Assembly: GCF_000219625.1 (NCBI RefSeq)
Contig: NC_018218.1
Span: 2,914,001-2,978,000, forward strand
Source of the DNA: Zymoseptoria tritici IPO323
Lineage: Eukaryota; Ascomycota; Dothideomycetes; Mycosphaerellales; Mycosphaerellaceae
Direction: 5' to 3'
Length of the DNA stretch: 64,000 bases
Made by a program: the position numbers and the translations under genes. Below are positions 10,621 to 21,852 of this stretch, piece by piece (within the stretch, counting starts at the first letter, position 1; every line of letters starts with the position of its first letter). The notes under the pieces were generated by a model that worked only from the letters and a program-made list of their open reading frames with translations, had not been told where the DNA came from and ran no database searches.

Positions 10621-12658
10621 CTAGTTCTTATAATCCATCTTCCCATGCACCGTCTCGGGATATCCATGCTCCTCATCGCTCCCACCATCGACACCGATGA
10701 CCAGACTCGTGCCCTGCGCCTCATCGTCCAACTCGAGCCAGTAATCGCTCGTAGCGGGAATCGGGAAGATCTTGCAGAGCAAGTAGTAAATGCTCGACGC
10801 CGCGATAAAGCCAGTGAAGAAGTTGAGACGGTAGACGTACGTTGCACCAATGGGCACGGGCGTTCCCACTGCACCGGCAAATCCAACGACATTTGGCATG
10901 ATGCCACCGATATAGGCGGCGTAGGCACGCCAGCTGACACCGTGGTAGTAGTAGTAAGGTCCGGATTTGAGGGAGCTGTAGATGTCGCGGGATTGAAGGT
11001 AGCCTTTGCGGACAAAGTAGTAGTCGGAGATCTGAAAGAGATGTCAGCCATGGTCACGAACGCGAGACACGAAGGAGAACTCACCATGACACCGGCGATG
11101 CTAGACAAGAACACCGAGTACGCGGAAAGGTAGGTGGTGAAGTTGTTCGAGGACGATAGCAAATGCCATGGACACATCACTAGGCCAATAGTCGCACAAA
11201 TGTACGATCCGCGACGGATGTTGATATACCGAGGCAGTAAGGCAGTCAGATCCGTGCCGGCGGAGATCGAGTTTGCAGCAATATTGGTACCGAGCTGAGC
11301 AAGCACGAACGAGAACGCGATGACAAAGACACCGAAGCGAGTGCCACCACTGACGTTGTCGTCGTTGAGGAACAGGGTAAGGAGATCTAGGGGCGACCAG
11401 ATGGCCTCTCCGTAGATGACCTTGCTGGAGGAGGAGACGATGATGCCGATGAAGCTGGTCAAAGCGAAGCCGACCGGGATCGTGAAGAGCTGCGACCAGA
11501 GAGCGTCGGATGGCTTGCGTGCGAAGCGACTGAAGTCAGGATCGTTCACTGGGTCACCACAAGTTAGCTTGGTCCATATCAGAATACGCAATGTGGTGTC
11601 CTGAACTCACCAATGAGAGTCGCAAAGTTGCTGATCGAAGACATGATTCCGGTCACAATAGCCCATCCAAGAGCGCCGCCTGACTTCTCCGCCGGTTCCT
11701 TGACGATTGGTCCGATGCCGTTCGCTCTCACAATCGCCCAAATGAAGAAAGCAATACCAGCGGCCGGTGCAACGTATGCCTTGACCGTGAAGAGAAGCTT
11801 GATCTTGTGGACCGGAAACCAAAGGAATGGCAGCGAGCCCAGCCAGAAGAGGAAGAAGCTCACAAAGTCCCTTGTGTTGGTGCCGGAAGACGCTGGCATA
11901 GAGTTATTGATGCCGTCTGGACCATAGGAATCCCAACTCGGCCAGATCGAACGGATCATTAGGTAAACACAGGTACCTCCGATCCAGGACTGCACGCCGT
12001 ACCAGATACACGCCATGACGGCACGGTTGAGCACTGGCCAGAGAGAACCCCATATGCCAAAGGAACTGCGGCAGACGACAGGAAAAGCAATATGGTACTT
12101 CGCGCCAATGCGACCTAAACATCAAGGACATAAAGGTCAGCAGTGCTTAGACAACGATTCAACACCTGGCATTGCTCGTGAAACAATCTCCGACGCTGCA
12201 AGCCTTGTACCCTTATAAGACTTACCTGTAAGGCAGATAAAGATACCGGCGATGGAGTAGCCAATCCATACGCAGAGCCAACTCTGCCACCAGCTCATCC
12301 CAGCGAGGATGTTTGCGGACGAGATCATCCTGAAGGTAAGGTCGTTAGCACGTGTCGTCAGGTCTCCTTGTGTTGGCTTAGTACGTCCAAAGTCGCAGTA
12401 CAGACATACCATGTGTTGATGTTGAAACTGTCGCTTATCCAGAAAGCGACAAAGTTACGACTTCTCCATGTTCGCCTGCACAAGTCATCAGTAAGCCAGT
12501 CGCAATTCATCATCGCATCAATGGGCATACCGTTCAGGCTCGACAGGCTTCAGGTCGTGATTCGCAAGCATAAGCTGGCCAGCAGTGAGACCCGGCTCGC
12601 TGTCCACCGCCGTCTTGTCGATGATGCGACCAACGCGAGTCCTGTTGAGTTTCTCCAT
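10621..12658 (-). CDS. NCS1-family nucleobase permease (uracil/allantoin type)
   Basis: A plasma-membrane proton symporter for a nucleobase or related heterocycle; exact substrate unknown. Exons on the minus strand are 12658..12531, 12475..12410, 12329..12226, 12114..11611, 11548..11085 and 11031..10621 (558 aa). Recognisable NCS1 features are the N-terminal [65 protein letters not shown] after the sixth or seventh helix, and [20 protein letters not shown] near the end. About twelve hydrophobic segments can be traced. All five introns have a GT donor and AG acceptor. The match is closest to fungal uracil/allantoin permeases such as the Fur proteins. Lying between a P450 and a Zn2Cys6 regulator suggests uptake of that system's substrate, which is inference. 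Confidence 0.88.
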
Positions 12659-13361
12659 CGCAGACGAGAGGCCGGGTAAGAATGGGATCGAAGGAAGTGA
12701 CGATCGTCCCAGCAGAGGCGACGATTCGGATATATGTATATCTGTCGAAGTGGGGCACAGTCTTGTGGCGGATATAGAGGAGCTGCACATCAGACACATT
12801 TTTCTGTCATTTCACTGTGCGATCGACGACGCAGCACGGCAGAGACATTCTAGAACGCGGAAGTGGTGGCTTCTTCTTCTCTTAACGCCTCTGGAGGGCG
12901 CATTTTAGAACCAGCTGCCAGCAGAGGCGTATCAGTGTCGCGTGCCTTGCTATTGTGCGATTCGTCGAGCCTGCTTCCGCTTATCAGGCTGGGCAGATAG
13001 GTGGTGCTCTAGCTCGGATCCTCGGGAGCGTCTCTTTGGTGTTTTACTCGATGTGATCGAGTAAATCTGGGGTCGACCCTAAAGACTGTGGTTCTCCCCA
13101 CAAGATGCTGTGGTAAAGTTGAAAGCAGATGAGTGCAAGCGTAAAGCTCCACCCTTATCTGTGGCCAACGAAGCTGTGTTACTTTTAGTCCACGTTCAAC
13201 ACGATAAGGCAGTGGCCTCGGCACACTCGCTAGGGTTCCTTTCTCACTGGCTGGGCGCGACGACTTTCCTTCCGATGGGCAGATCTTCTTCCATCTGCCA
13301 CACAACAATCACGTTCTGCATATGCAGGTCGTCTGGTCTGTATCGTTCGAGCCTCAGAATC
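12659..13361. other. Intergenic between permease and regulator
   Basis: Permease promoter side and regulator 3' side. The small open frames here are shadows with no domain signal. No repeat was seen. Confidence 0.5.
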
Positions 13362-15263
13362 TCAGAGATACGAGCTGATATCGATGTTGCACATATCCTC
13401 GTAGGAAGCCGAGCCAGCAAACAACATGTCGAAGCCGAAGTCTGCGTTATCGCCCACGCCATACTGCAGATACGCATTCCAGTCGTTCGGCCGCTCGTCC
13501 AAGGTTGCATCGATCGCAGACGGGATCTCTGCAAACGGTGTGATCGGTTGAAGCTTGTTCAGCGGCTGGAGGCTGGCAGTTCCTGGCGCATTCACGTCGG
13601 CAGTCTCGCTCAGAATGCCTGAGAAGTTCAGGTACCACTCTTTGATGCTAATTGCAGCAAACATGATTCTGGCCGGCACGCATCTCTCGTCGATATCACG
13701 GCATGCTTTCCCAGCTGCGATCATCTTGTCGGCATATTCGCCGACCAGTAGCATACTGCCATCGATTGTAACGCCGAGGGTAGAGCCTGGCGCTGAGACG
13801 GCGATGTACAGCTTTGCAAGTATGGAAAGCGCGTAAGCTGCCCTGGGTGTAAACAACAAGCCTGGAAGGGCTAGAAGGGTCCTCGTGTCAAAGGCGAGGA
13901 TGATTTCCAGCATACCCTGAGCTGCTGTTGTCAATTCGAAGATCGCTGTGATATGTTCTTCGGTCACGGTTGATGGAGCCGGAAAGTCAGTGACTGAGAA
14001 CGTCTCGCTCAGGTATGGCGCAGTCCAGGTTCTCCCGTTCGACGGCGTATACAGCACAGGCTCATGCATCAGTACCGTTGCCATATGCTCCCAGAACAGT
14101 AACGTCGGCGTGCGAAGTGATCGTGGGACTGTCATGCGCCAATTCAAGATCTTGCTGCGGCAATTTTGGACTCTCAGCTTCATCGCAGGCTCTGTGAGAT
14201 CAGTGTAGACTTCAGGTTTGAACAGGTCCATTTGCTCCGCAACCTGGTCACACAGTCTCTCTGCTCGGACCAATTGGCTGAGCCAAGGGTCACTCGGCTT
14301 TGATAAAGGTGAGTACTGTAATTGCACGAGACACAAATTGTGATTGTGTGTCCATTCAATAGCACTTTTCTTCCGCCCAAAAATCGCCATTGCGGATCCG
14401 AGCAGATATGATACGAGCCGGGACCTCCATATATCACTCGAGTCTATGCCGTCAATAGACTGGGTCGCCATGTCTTCGCCGCCAAGCCGAGAGGCGAATT
14501 CAGATGCGCTCTCAAGCAACCTGAATACATTGAGTGGGTCGACATGCCTTTTCGGTGATCGGTACCACAGGCTTGCGATCTGCATGGATAATAGTGCTTC
14601 CATCACAACCGATGCAGACGCTCCGCCCGAGTCCTCTCGTGCTCGATACCTAGCCATGCGATCAAGCAGCGGGAGCGCAACCCGTTCCTGTACGTCAACA
14701 TCCAGCATTCCCGGACCAGCAGCATATACGACGGCATATAGAAGCATGGGCTTCTCGGCGCGAAGCCAGTCCAATGTAGTATCGCTAGGAAGGGGGATCA
14801 AGGGCAGCGCAGGTACTTGTTCTTCGATGTATCGATCCAACAACTGCTGTTGGCCGTCATAAGTTATGTTTGCATCCAGTAAATCCAAAGTCATTGGTTC
14901 CAGATCTGTTGGCGTGTGGGCCGTCTGGACCGTCGTGACTGACACTGATGCTGAGGGGGGCCCGCCATTTACCAATCGTCGCTTCCTTGGGTTGGATCCT
15001 GTCCAAGCCGGGACCAAATCTTCAGCCAGCGATGCCGGGTCTTGTATGCCTTGAGCCTGGAGGAGAGCGGTGAGAGCCTCCACTTGAGCTTCCAGTTCCA
15101 TTACACGATCTTTCTGTCGCTTCGGTGCCGATAGAATGCAGTTCTTGTTCAGTCGTATACAACGCTCGCAGGGAGGAATCGCATCTGGCGTAGCGCCCAG
15201 TTCGCATCGGATTTTGATACGAGAGCATGCTTCGCAAGCGCGGCCTCGCTTCGGGTTCGACAT
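13362..15263 (-). CDS. Zn2Cys6 transcription factor
   Basis: A 633-aa fungal regulator encoded without introns. The DNA-binding cluster has cysteines at 10, 13, 20, 32, 35 and 42 (CEAC..IRC, then CERC..KNC); the loop between Cys3 and Cys4 has 11 residues, longer than in Gal4. It is followed by a basic linker and a short coiled coil (RVMELEAQVEALTALLQAQ) for dimerisation. The central part resembles the fungal-specific transcription factor region, with a helix-rich stretch around ALLSMQIASLWYRSPKRHV. The C-terminus is acidic and aromatic, as in activation regions. It is the last of four consecutive minus-strand genes and is a natural candidate to control the permease, P450 and SDR, but target sites were not identified. 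Confidence 0.9.
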   Translation of the reverse strand: MSNPKRGRACEACSRIKIRCELGATPDAIPPCERCIRLNKNCILSAPKRQKDRVMELEAQVEALTALLQAQGIQDPASLAEDLVPAWTGSNPRKRRLVNGGPPSASVSVTTVQTAHTPTDLEPMTLDLLDANITYDGQQQLLDRYIEEQVPALPLIPLPSDTTLDWLRAEKPMLLYAVVYAAGPGMLDVDVQERVALPLLDRMARYRAREDSGGASASVVMEALLSMQIASLWYRSPKRHVDPLNVFRLLESASEFASRLGGEDMATQSIDGIDSSDIWRSRLVSYLLGSAMAIFGRKKSAIEWTHNHNLCLVQLQYSPLSKPSDPWLSQLVRAERLCDQVAEQMDLFKPEVYTDLTEPAMKLRVQNCRSKILNWRMTVPRSLRTPTLLFWEHMATVLMHEPVLYTPSNGRTWTAPYLSETFSVTDFPAPSTVTEEHITAIFELTTAAQGMLEIILAFDTRTLLALPGLLFTPRAAYALSILAKLYIAVSAPGSTLGVTIDGSMLLVGEYADKMIAAGKACRDIDERCVPARIMFAAISIKEWYLNFSGILSETADVNAPGTASLQPLNKLQPITPFAEIPSAIDATLDERPNDWNAYLQYGVGDNADFGFDMLFAGSASYEDMCNIDISSYL

Positions 15264-17334
15264 TTGCGCCGAAAGTCAAGTCATGGTCGCGAAGGACATG
15301 CTCGGCTGTTCCAGAATTTATGCCCCTTCGTCTCCGAGATGTAAACGGGCATGAATCCTTCGGGTTCGGGTGAAGGTGTCATCAAGATTGATCGACTGCA
15401 TGGAATGTTTTGAAGCCGCCAGCCAATTATACGAGGTATATTGATGTGTGATGGGTCCATGCGCTCTCGCCGGTCATGCACATTCGGCGCCAGCTTCATC
15501 CGAGGAATCTGGAGTTCACTTTCGCCATTTTGGGCATGTTTCGGCCGTCGATGCACGCCGCATCCTCCAGTATGTGGGAACAAAGAATAAAGAGGTGAGA
15601 ACGGCAGGTAAGCAGGTCGCAATTCATGCCTGGGTTTGCATGGCTTCCCTGTTGAAAACGCTCATGAGATAAACTCCAGCAGCCGTAGTTCTAGCGAGTC
15701 CCCCCGCCCCCTGAACAACCACTAACAAAACCGTTTCCACTCTCCAGACCCAGTCGCGGACTTGATAATGCTGAGAATATTGATCATCTTTAGCTCGCCC
15801 TCGCAGTATGGTCTCGTCCGCGCGAGCCCAAGGTTCGGAACTGCTGAAGCACACGCTGGTGTATGAGCTCGTCGTCTTTTCGCACCCCCACGTTGGGTCC
15901 TCCGGAACGTCCATGGGAGTCTCGTTCTGCGTTGACTGGCAACTCATCAAAGTCAATCGTGCTGGGTTCCAACGGGTATGGGAAGGACAAAAGTCACCCA
16001 CTTTGTAGTGTTCGAGGGCAACGAGTTCAAGCGAGCGTCGGTGGAAGGTTGGAAGTCACACATCCTGCATTTTCTTTTGTCAAAGGCGGTCAGCAAGACG
16101 CTAAAGGAACATGTGAACACCATGCGCGCCGCTACCTTTCGATTGTGCTCCAAAGCATACGCCATCGCTCGAGTGAGCCACGTTCCGGAAAACCGGAAGC
16201 GCTCGTCGAGGGATCACAATTCACAATGCCATGCCGGTCATCCACATATTCGCGCAGGTAGCCAGCCAGTCATCGTTAGGCCGACAGGCGGACTTTGCTG
16301 CAAAGGCTATGGGCCTTCGTGCCGTCGCGTGTGATCATACCCAAGCTCTGCGCTCTTTGTTGGCGCTCTTTGTTGGACGAGTGGACGCGATTCGCTCCTC
16401 ACGCTTTCCGTCTAGATCCCATGGAAGGAAAGCAACCGGTCTGGCAAGAGTGTCACGACCATTACTGACATTTCCACTCTCCAATGGCGATGTTAAGCGC
16501 GAATTTAGTCTCTTGTACTCGAACACCTTACTCGACAACTCGCTGCTATCCTGGAAGCTTGAAGCGGTCGTTGTTATGGAGAGGTTTTGTGGACCTCTCC
16601 AGATTGAACGAATCCTCCTGCGAGTATACCCGACATGATTTGAAGCGTCCAGTCAATTATACCAGGGTCAAATTGATTGACCCGAATGGAGTATGGATGT
16701 ATACCATGTCCGCTGCGTAGGTTCGTCTTACAACTGAATCCTGGTCGAGACGCAATGGACATTATTGGTTCTGTGTATCATGCCATGCGTGGAAGGCGAC
16801 TTTCGTCCCAGGGCAGGCCCAATTCAGAACGTGAATGTGGAGACGAGCTCCCGACCGCGCGGGCACAAATCCACGAGCGAGCGTGTTGCAAACACACAAC
16901 GCCAGTGGACCGTCAGTTTCTTCTCAATGCACTCCTCCACATTCACCTCTTGTCTTCCTTCGCCGCATTCAACAGAGCCTGACGAAACTGCTGGCCTGCT
17001 CTCTGATCTGACAACTTTTCAAATATCTGTTCCCTACGATACACGATCCCTACACCTCCTGATTAACCCTCCGCGTAAGACTGCCCCGCCGCGCCCCGCT
17101 TTGAGCCTCATCCTTCGCGGCCTCAGATCCCAGTCTGGTCCTTTGACGTCTCTCCACCGGGTCGGCAGCATCGGTCTATCGTCACTTTCGCTGCTGGCCT
17201 TGTCGGCCTGCTCGACGACCCTCTCAATCCTTCTCCTCCATCGCCGAGCTTCCCTGATCGTCGACCTGCTCGGCGTGTACTTGGCTGAACACGTGTACCT
17301 CACACGAAGCGGCTGTGCCTGACCTGACATCACA
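15264..17334. other. Long intergenic region, regulator to PSD
   Basis: About 2.1 kb between divergently transcribed genes. I see no protein-coding signal: all frames are short and compositionally random. It should hold the promoters of both the Zn2Cys6 regulator and the decarboxylase; pyrimidine-rich stretches just before 17335 fit a fungal promoter. A 23-nt segment at 15410-15432 recurs with three mismatches at 16640-16662. Confidence 0.5.
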
Positions 17335-20300
17335 ATGCCGTCCCGACCTCATCTTCCAGCGCGAATCTCGCTCCACCGCGGAAAAAGCGCGAACAGTGTG
17401 CCTACGACCTCGAGCCTATCCTCATCGTCCACGCCATTAGCAACGCCCAGTGCAGCGAGCCGCAACGACAGCCCAGGTCGACGGAGCATCAAAGCTAGCA
17501 GCAGCAACGGCAACCTCGCAGGAATACCGCAGCTCACCAAGTCGAACAGTGATCTTCGGGGTGATCACAAAGGTATGAGCATGGTGTTACGAGTACAAGT
17601 GATCAAGGGTCGCAATCTAGCTCCCAAGGACAAGTCCGGCACATCCGATCCATTTCTTGTCCTCACTCTGGGCGATGCCAAAGAAGCCACCAGTGTTATG
17701 AGCAAGACATTGAACCCGGAATGGAACCAGACTTTCGAACTGCCCGTCAACTCGCCCGATTCGGCATTGCTAGAAGCTGTTTGCTGGGACAAGGATCGGT
17801 TCAAGAAAGATTACATGGGAGAATTTGATGTGGTGCTGGAAGATGTGTTTGGCTCGGGAGTCACGTCTCCAGAGCCAATATGGTGTCGTTTGGAGAGCAG
17901 ACGCAGCGGTCGCCGGAAGAAGAAGGATACCAATGTCTCGGGAGAAGTCCTTCTGAAGTTCACACTGTCAGATCCGCTCAATCCTACGGCTACTGCACAA
18001 CAGACCATTCAAAGGCTGGCCGGCATCGTGGTGGATCCAGCGGACGACGATGACGAAGAAGACGACGAGGATGAGCTACTCCGGCGAATTGGCAGCACAG
18101 AGCTCGACGATGTCGACGAGGAGGACGATGAGAAAGAGCCGTCGGACGAGACTGATGATGGTACTATGACACCCGCCGGCACACCCGATGAGAAGCAAAA
18201 GCACCGACGTCGACGAAAGCTCAGAAAGCTCCGTCGTCGAACAAAGCAGAAAGCATACGAATTTGGCGCCATGTCAGATGTGGCTGGAGTTCTGTTCCTC
18301 GAGATCAACAGAATTACGGATCTTCCTCCGGAAAAGAACATGACCAAGACTACATTCGACATGGACCCATTTGTGGTGACTTCGCTCGGCAAGAAGACAT
18401 ATCGGACCCGCGTGGTCAACCACAATCTCAATCCTGTCTTTGACGAAAAGCTAGTCTTTCAAGTCCAGAAGCACGAGACCAACTTCAGCCTCTATTTTGC
18501 TGTAGTTGATCGGGACAAGTTCTCTGGCAATGACTTTGTTGGCACCGCAAACTTCTCCCTCGAAAAGGTCAGAGAGCTTGCTCCGGAGGCAGACCCCGAG
18601 ACTGGCCTGTACCGGCTGCCTGATCCAGATAGTGTCACGGAGGGCGAGCAGCGCAGAAAGCGATTCCGCAATCCTATGTCCAGGAGCTCAAGTCAGACCA
18701 ACCTTCCTAAGACCAGCAGCAAACGAAGCTCTCAGACCGACCTGAACAAGCTCACGTCGAGCAACGCCCTCTCGACATCTCCACGTCCGGCTCTGCAACA
18801 GACCTATTCAGAGCTCTCAACAGTGGATCGTAGTCGGCCGATACCCACCAGCATGCCGAGCGCGATGAGCATCAATTCCACATGCAATGACGACTATCCA
18901 GCCGACGAAGCCGGTCTCAAGTCGTTCGAGATTCCGCTCGAATTGAAGAAGAAAGACCGCTGGGAGTCAAAGCACAATCCGACTCTGTACATACGAGCAA
19001 AGTACCTCCCATACAAAGCTCTGCGACAACAGTTCTGGCGAGTTCTGCTCCGACAGTACGATTCCAACGATAACGGAATGATTGACAAGGTCGAGCTCAG
19101 TACCATGTTGGACACACTGGGCAGCACACTCCACGATCGCACCATTGATGGCTTCTTCCGTCGCTTCAGAGATGTCAACGGGGAAGATATACTTACAGCA
19201 GACCAAGCAGTGATTTGCTTGGAGGAGCAACTCATGAAGAATCAGGAATCTCATCATCATCACCTGTCCAGCTCTCTTTCCAAGCTGAAGCGAGAGAGTT
19301 CTTCTCCCTCCTCCCCAGATGTGGTGTCTGTACCGAACAGCTCGGCAGATCGAAGCCCAGTGCCGGGTACGCCGCAGCGCGACACATCTCAAATACCGTC
19401 CAACTTGATCCCGGGTAGCAAGACTATTCCCACCTTGGAGGTCAGCAAGATGGGCGAGGCAGGCGAGCGAGGCGACTACCTGACGACCGACGATGCCGTT
19501 GGTCTTGACGGCGACGTCGAAGAGGACCTCAATGCAGGGAAGGAAGAGCACGTTGTCGAGATTCAGGAGTGTCCGATCTGTCACCAGCCCAGGATCGCTC
19601 GAGGACGGAAGACAACGGACGCTGATATCATTACACACATTGCAACTTGCGCGAGCAGTGACTGGCGAGCTGTAAATAATCTTGTCATGGCTGGTTTCGT
19701 GTCCAGCTCTCAAGCTCAGCGCAAGTGGTACTCCAAGGTCATCTCCAAGGTAGGCGGTCCCAGAGCAAGTGGCGACAGTGTCATAGCTAATCGTTCACTA
19801 GGTTTCATATGGCGGCTACCGCATCGGTGCCAACAGTGCCAATATTTTGGTCCAAGACAGACAGACCGGTATGATCAATGAAGAGCGTATGAGCGTATAC
19901 GTTCGTCTTGGGATTCGCCTGCTGTATAAAGGCTTGAAAAGCAGAGAGATGGAGAAGAAGCGAGGTGAGCATCCCGCCATTGCAGATTCAACAAACTCAT
20001 TCTAATCATTCGCAGCACGCAAATTGCTTCGATCCCTCTCCTTCAAACAAGGCCGCAAATACGACGATCCATCATCCGCTTCTCAAATTCCGGGCTTCAT
20101 TAACTTCCATCAATTGGATATGAATGAAGTCCGCCTGCCACTGAACCAATTCAAAACTTTCAACCAATTCTTCTATCGCGAGCTCAAACCCGACGCTCGC
20201 CCCTGCTCTGCGCCCAATGATCCACATATCGTGGTCAGTCCTGCAGACTGCCGCTCCGTCGTCTTCAATCGCCTCGAGGATGCCCAGCGTATCTGGGTCA

Positions 20301-20972
20301 AGGGTCGAGAGTTCAGCGTCGAACGCTTACTCGGCGACGCATATCCCAAGGACGCCAAGCGCTATCAGAATGGGGCTCTGGGCATCATGCGTCTGGCTCC
20401 GCAGGACTACCACCGCTTCCACATTCCTGTCGACGGGGTCATGGGTGAGCCGAAGTTGATCGATGGAGAGTACTATACCGTCAACCCGATGGCCATTCGC
20501 TCGGCGCTGGACGTATATGGCGAGAACATCCGCGTGTGCGTGCCGATTGACTCGGTATGTCATGGGCGGGTCATGGTCATTTGTGTTGGTGCAATGATGG
20601 TCGGCTCGACTGTCATCACGCGCAAGAAGGGCGAGAACGTGAAGAGAGCGGAGGAGCTGGGCTACTTCAAGTTTGGAGGGTCGACTATCTTGCTGCTTTT
20701 CGAGCCGGGTGTCATCAAGTTCGACGAGGATCTCGCGGACAATAGTACTGGCGCCCTCGAAACCTTGGTATGTCTTGATCTTGTGACCAGAACTTCACGT
20801 TTACTGACCACCCGCACAGATCCGTGTCGGCATGTCCATCGGACGTACTACTGGCCACGCACCGCATACGGCAGACATGCAGAAGACAAATCCCACAGAG
20901 AGCGAGAAAGAACAAGGCAAACGCCGAATCGAAGGATCGTTGGCTCCTAGCAGTGGCGCGAAAGTCGTTTGA
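17335..20972 (+). CDS. PSD2: Phosphatidylserine decarboxylase, type II (C2/EF-hand)
   Basis: Makes phosphatidylethanolamine from phosphatidylserine in Golgi/endosomal membranes. Exons 17335..19749, 19802..19964, 20016..20767 and 20820..20972 give 1160 aa. Order of parts: Ser-rich N-terminus; first C2 domain (about 83-180, [10 protein letters not shown]); acidic linker; second C2 (about 315-430, [12 protein letters not shown]); EF-hand loop [12 protein letters not shown] near 572; a Cys/His cluster CPICHQ...HIATC near 745-770; then the decarboxylase domain from about residue 890. In the catalytic part are [13 protein letters not shown] and the self-cleavage motif [13 protein letters not shown], where the Ser becomes the pyruvoyl group. 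Introns are 51-52 nt with good signals. This layout matches fungal Psd2 enzymes. Confidence 0.94.
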
Positions 20973-21852
20973 GCAGCACGATGAGATGGGACGACAATCG
21001 AGGTGCATTATGGAGTATTGACATGCATTGGGAGCGGCATTTGAAGCGAACGTATATTTCGATGAACATCAGGGAGGACCACACATTCACGCCGCGGAGA
21101 GAGTGTCAACCACTCCTTCGGACGAGCTCATTGGTTTGGCCGGGATGGCATACCTTGCATTCAGGGTAAAAAGGAGTAGCAGCTGTCCTGCGAACACCTC
21201 TACTTCTCAATCCTACCGTTGTATCAATAGTCGAGTGACGCATACTGTATTTACGACCAGGACGTCAATCGCTGCCATCGGCTGCGGGAGGCTGAAAGTT
21301 AAGCTTCGCGCCAGTACTTCGTACCATGGAAAAATCACATGAAGATTGTGTTCCATTCGTTTGACAAGAGTGGAGATCTGACTGCAGCAAAGACATGCTG
21401 GAAAGCAAACGATGTGATCGTGTTGCAGTGCCATGTATGTCCGCCTCTTTGCGGTCGTCTGACGGAAGCCGACATGAACACGCGTCTTTGCACTGCCGAG
21501 TACCACCGCAGAACCCCAACCGCCCAAGTGCTAAGGGCTTAGTAGCTCTGGGCCGGCGCGTCATCACAATACTGAAGTTACTAGGTAACCAAGGCCAATA
21601 TGTAGCCCATGGCTCATTGACCATCATCCTGAGGCCTCCTGTTCGAAAGGCGCAATCAGTCTGTCATGCTGGGCGGTGCTGTCAATTGTTAGCCATCCTG
21701 CCTGTGACTGCATCTGCCTCATGTTTACTTTACCTGGCATCCTCTACCTACATATGCTCCTGCAATTTCCTCGATATCCCTCACACCCACACCACCAACT
21801 TCACCTGCGCGGCTGCCATTCCTACGCAGCAACCTGATACTCCTTCCCTTCG
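20973..21852. other. Intergenic, PSD to PX-domain gene
   Basis: No gene found. The final part before 21853 is C/T-rich, as common upstream of fungal coding regions. Confidence 0.5.
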
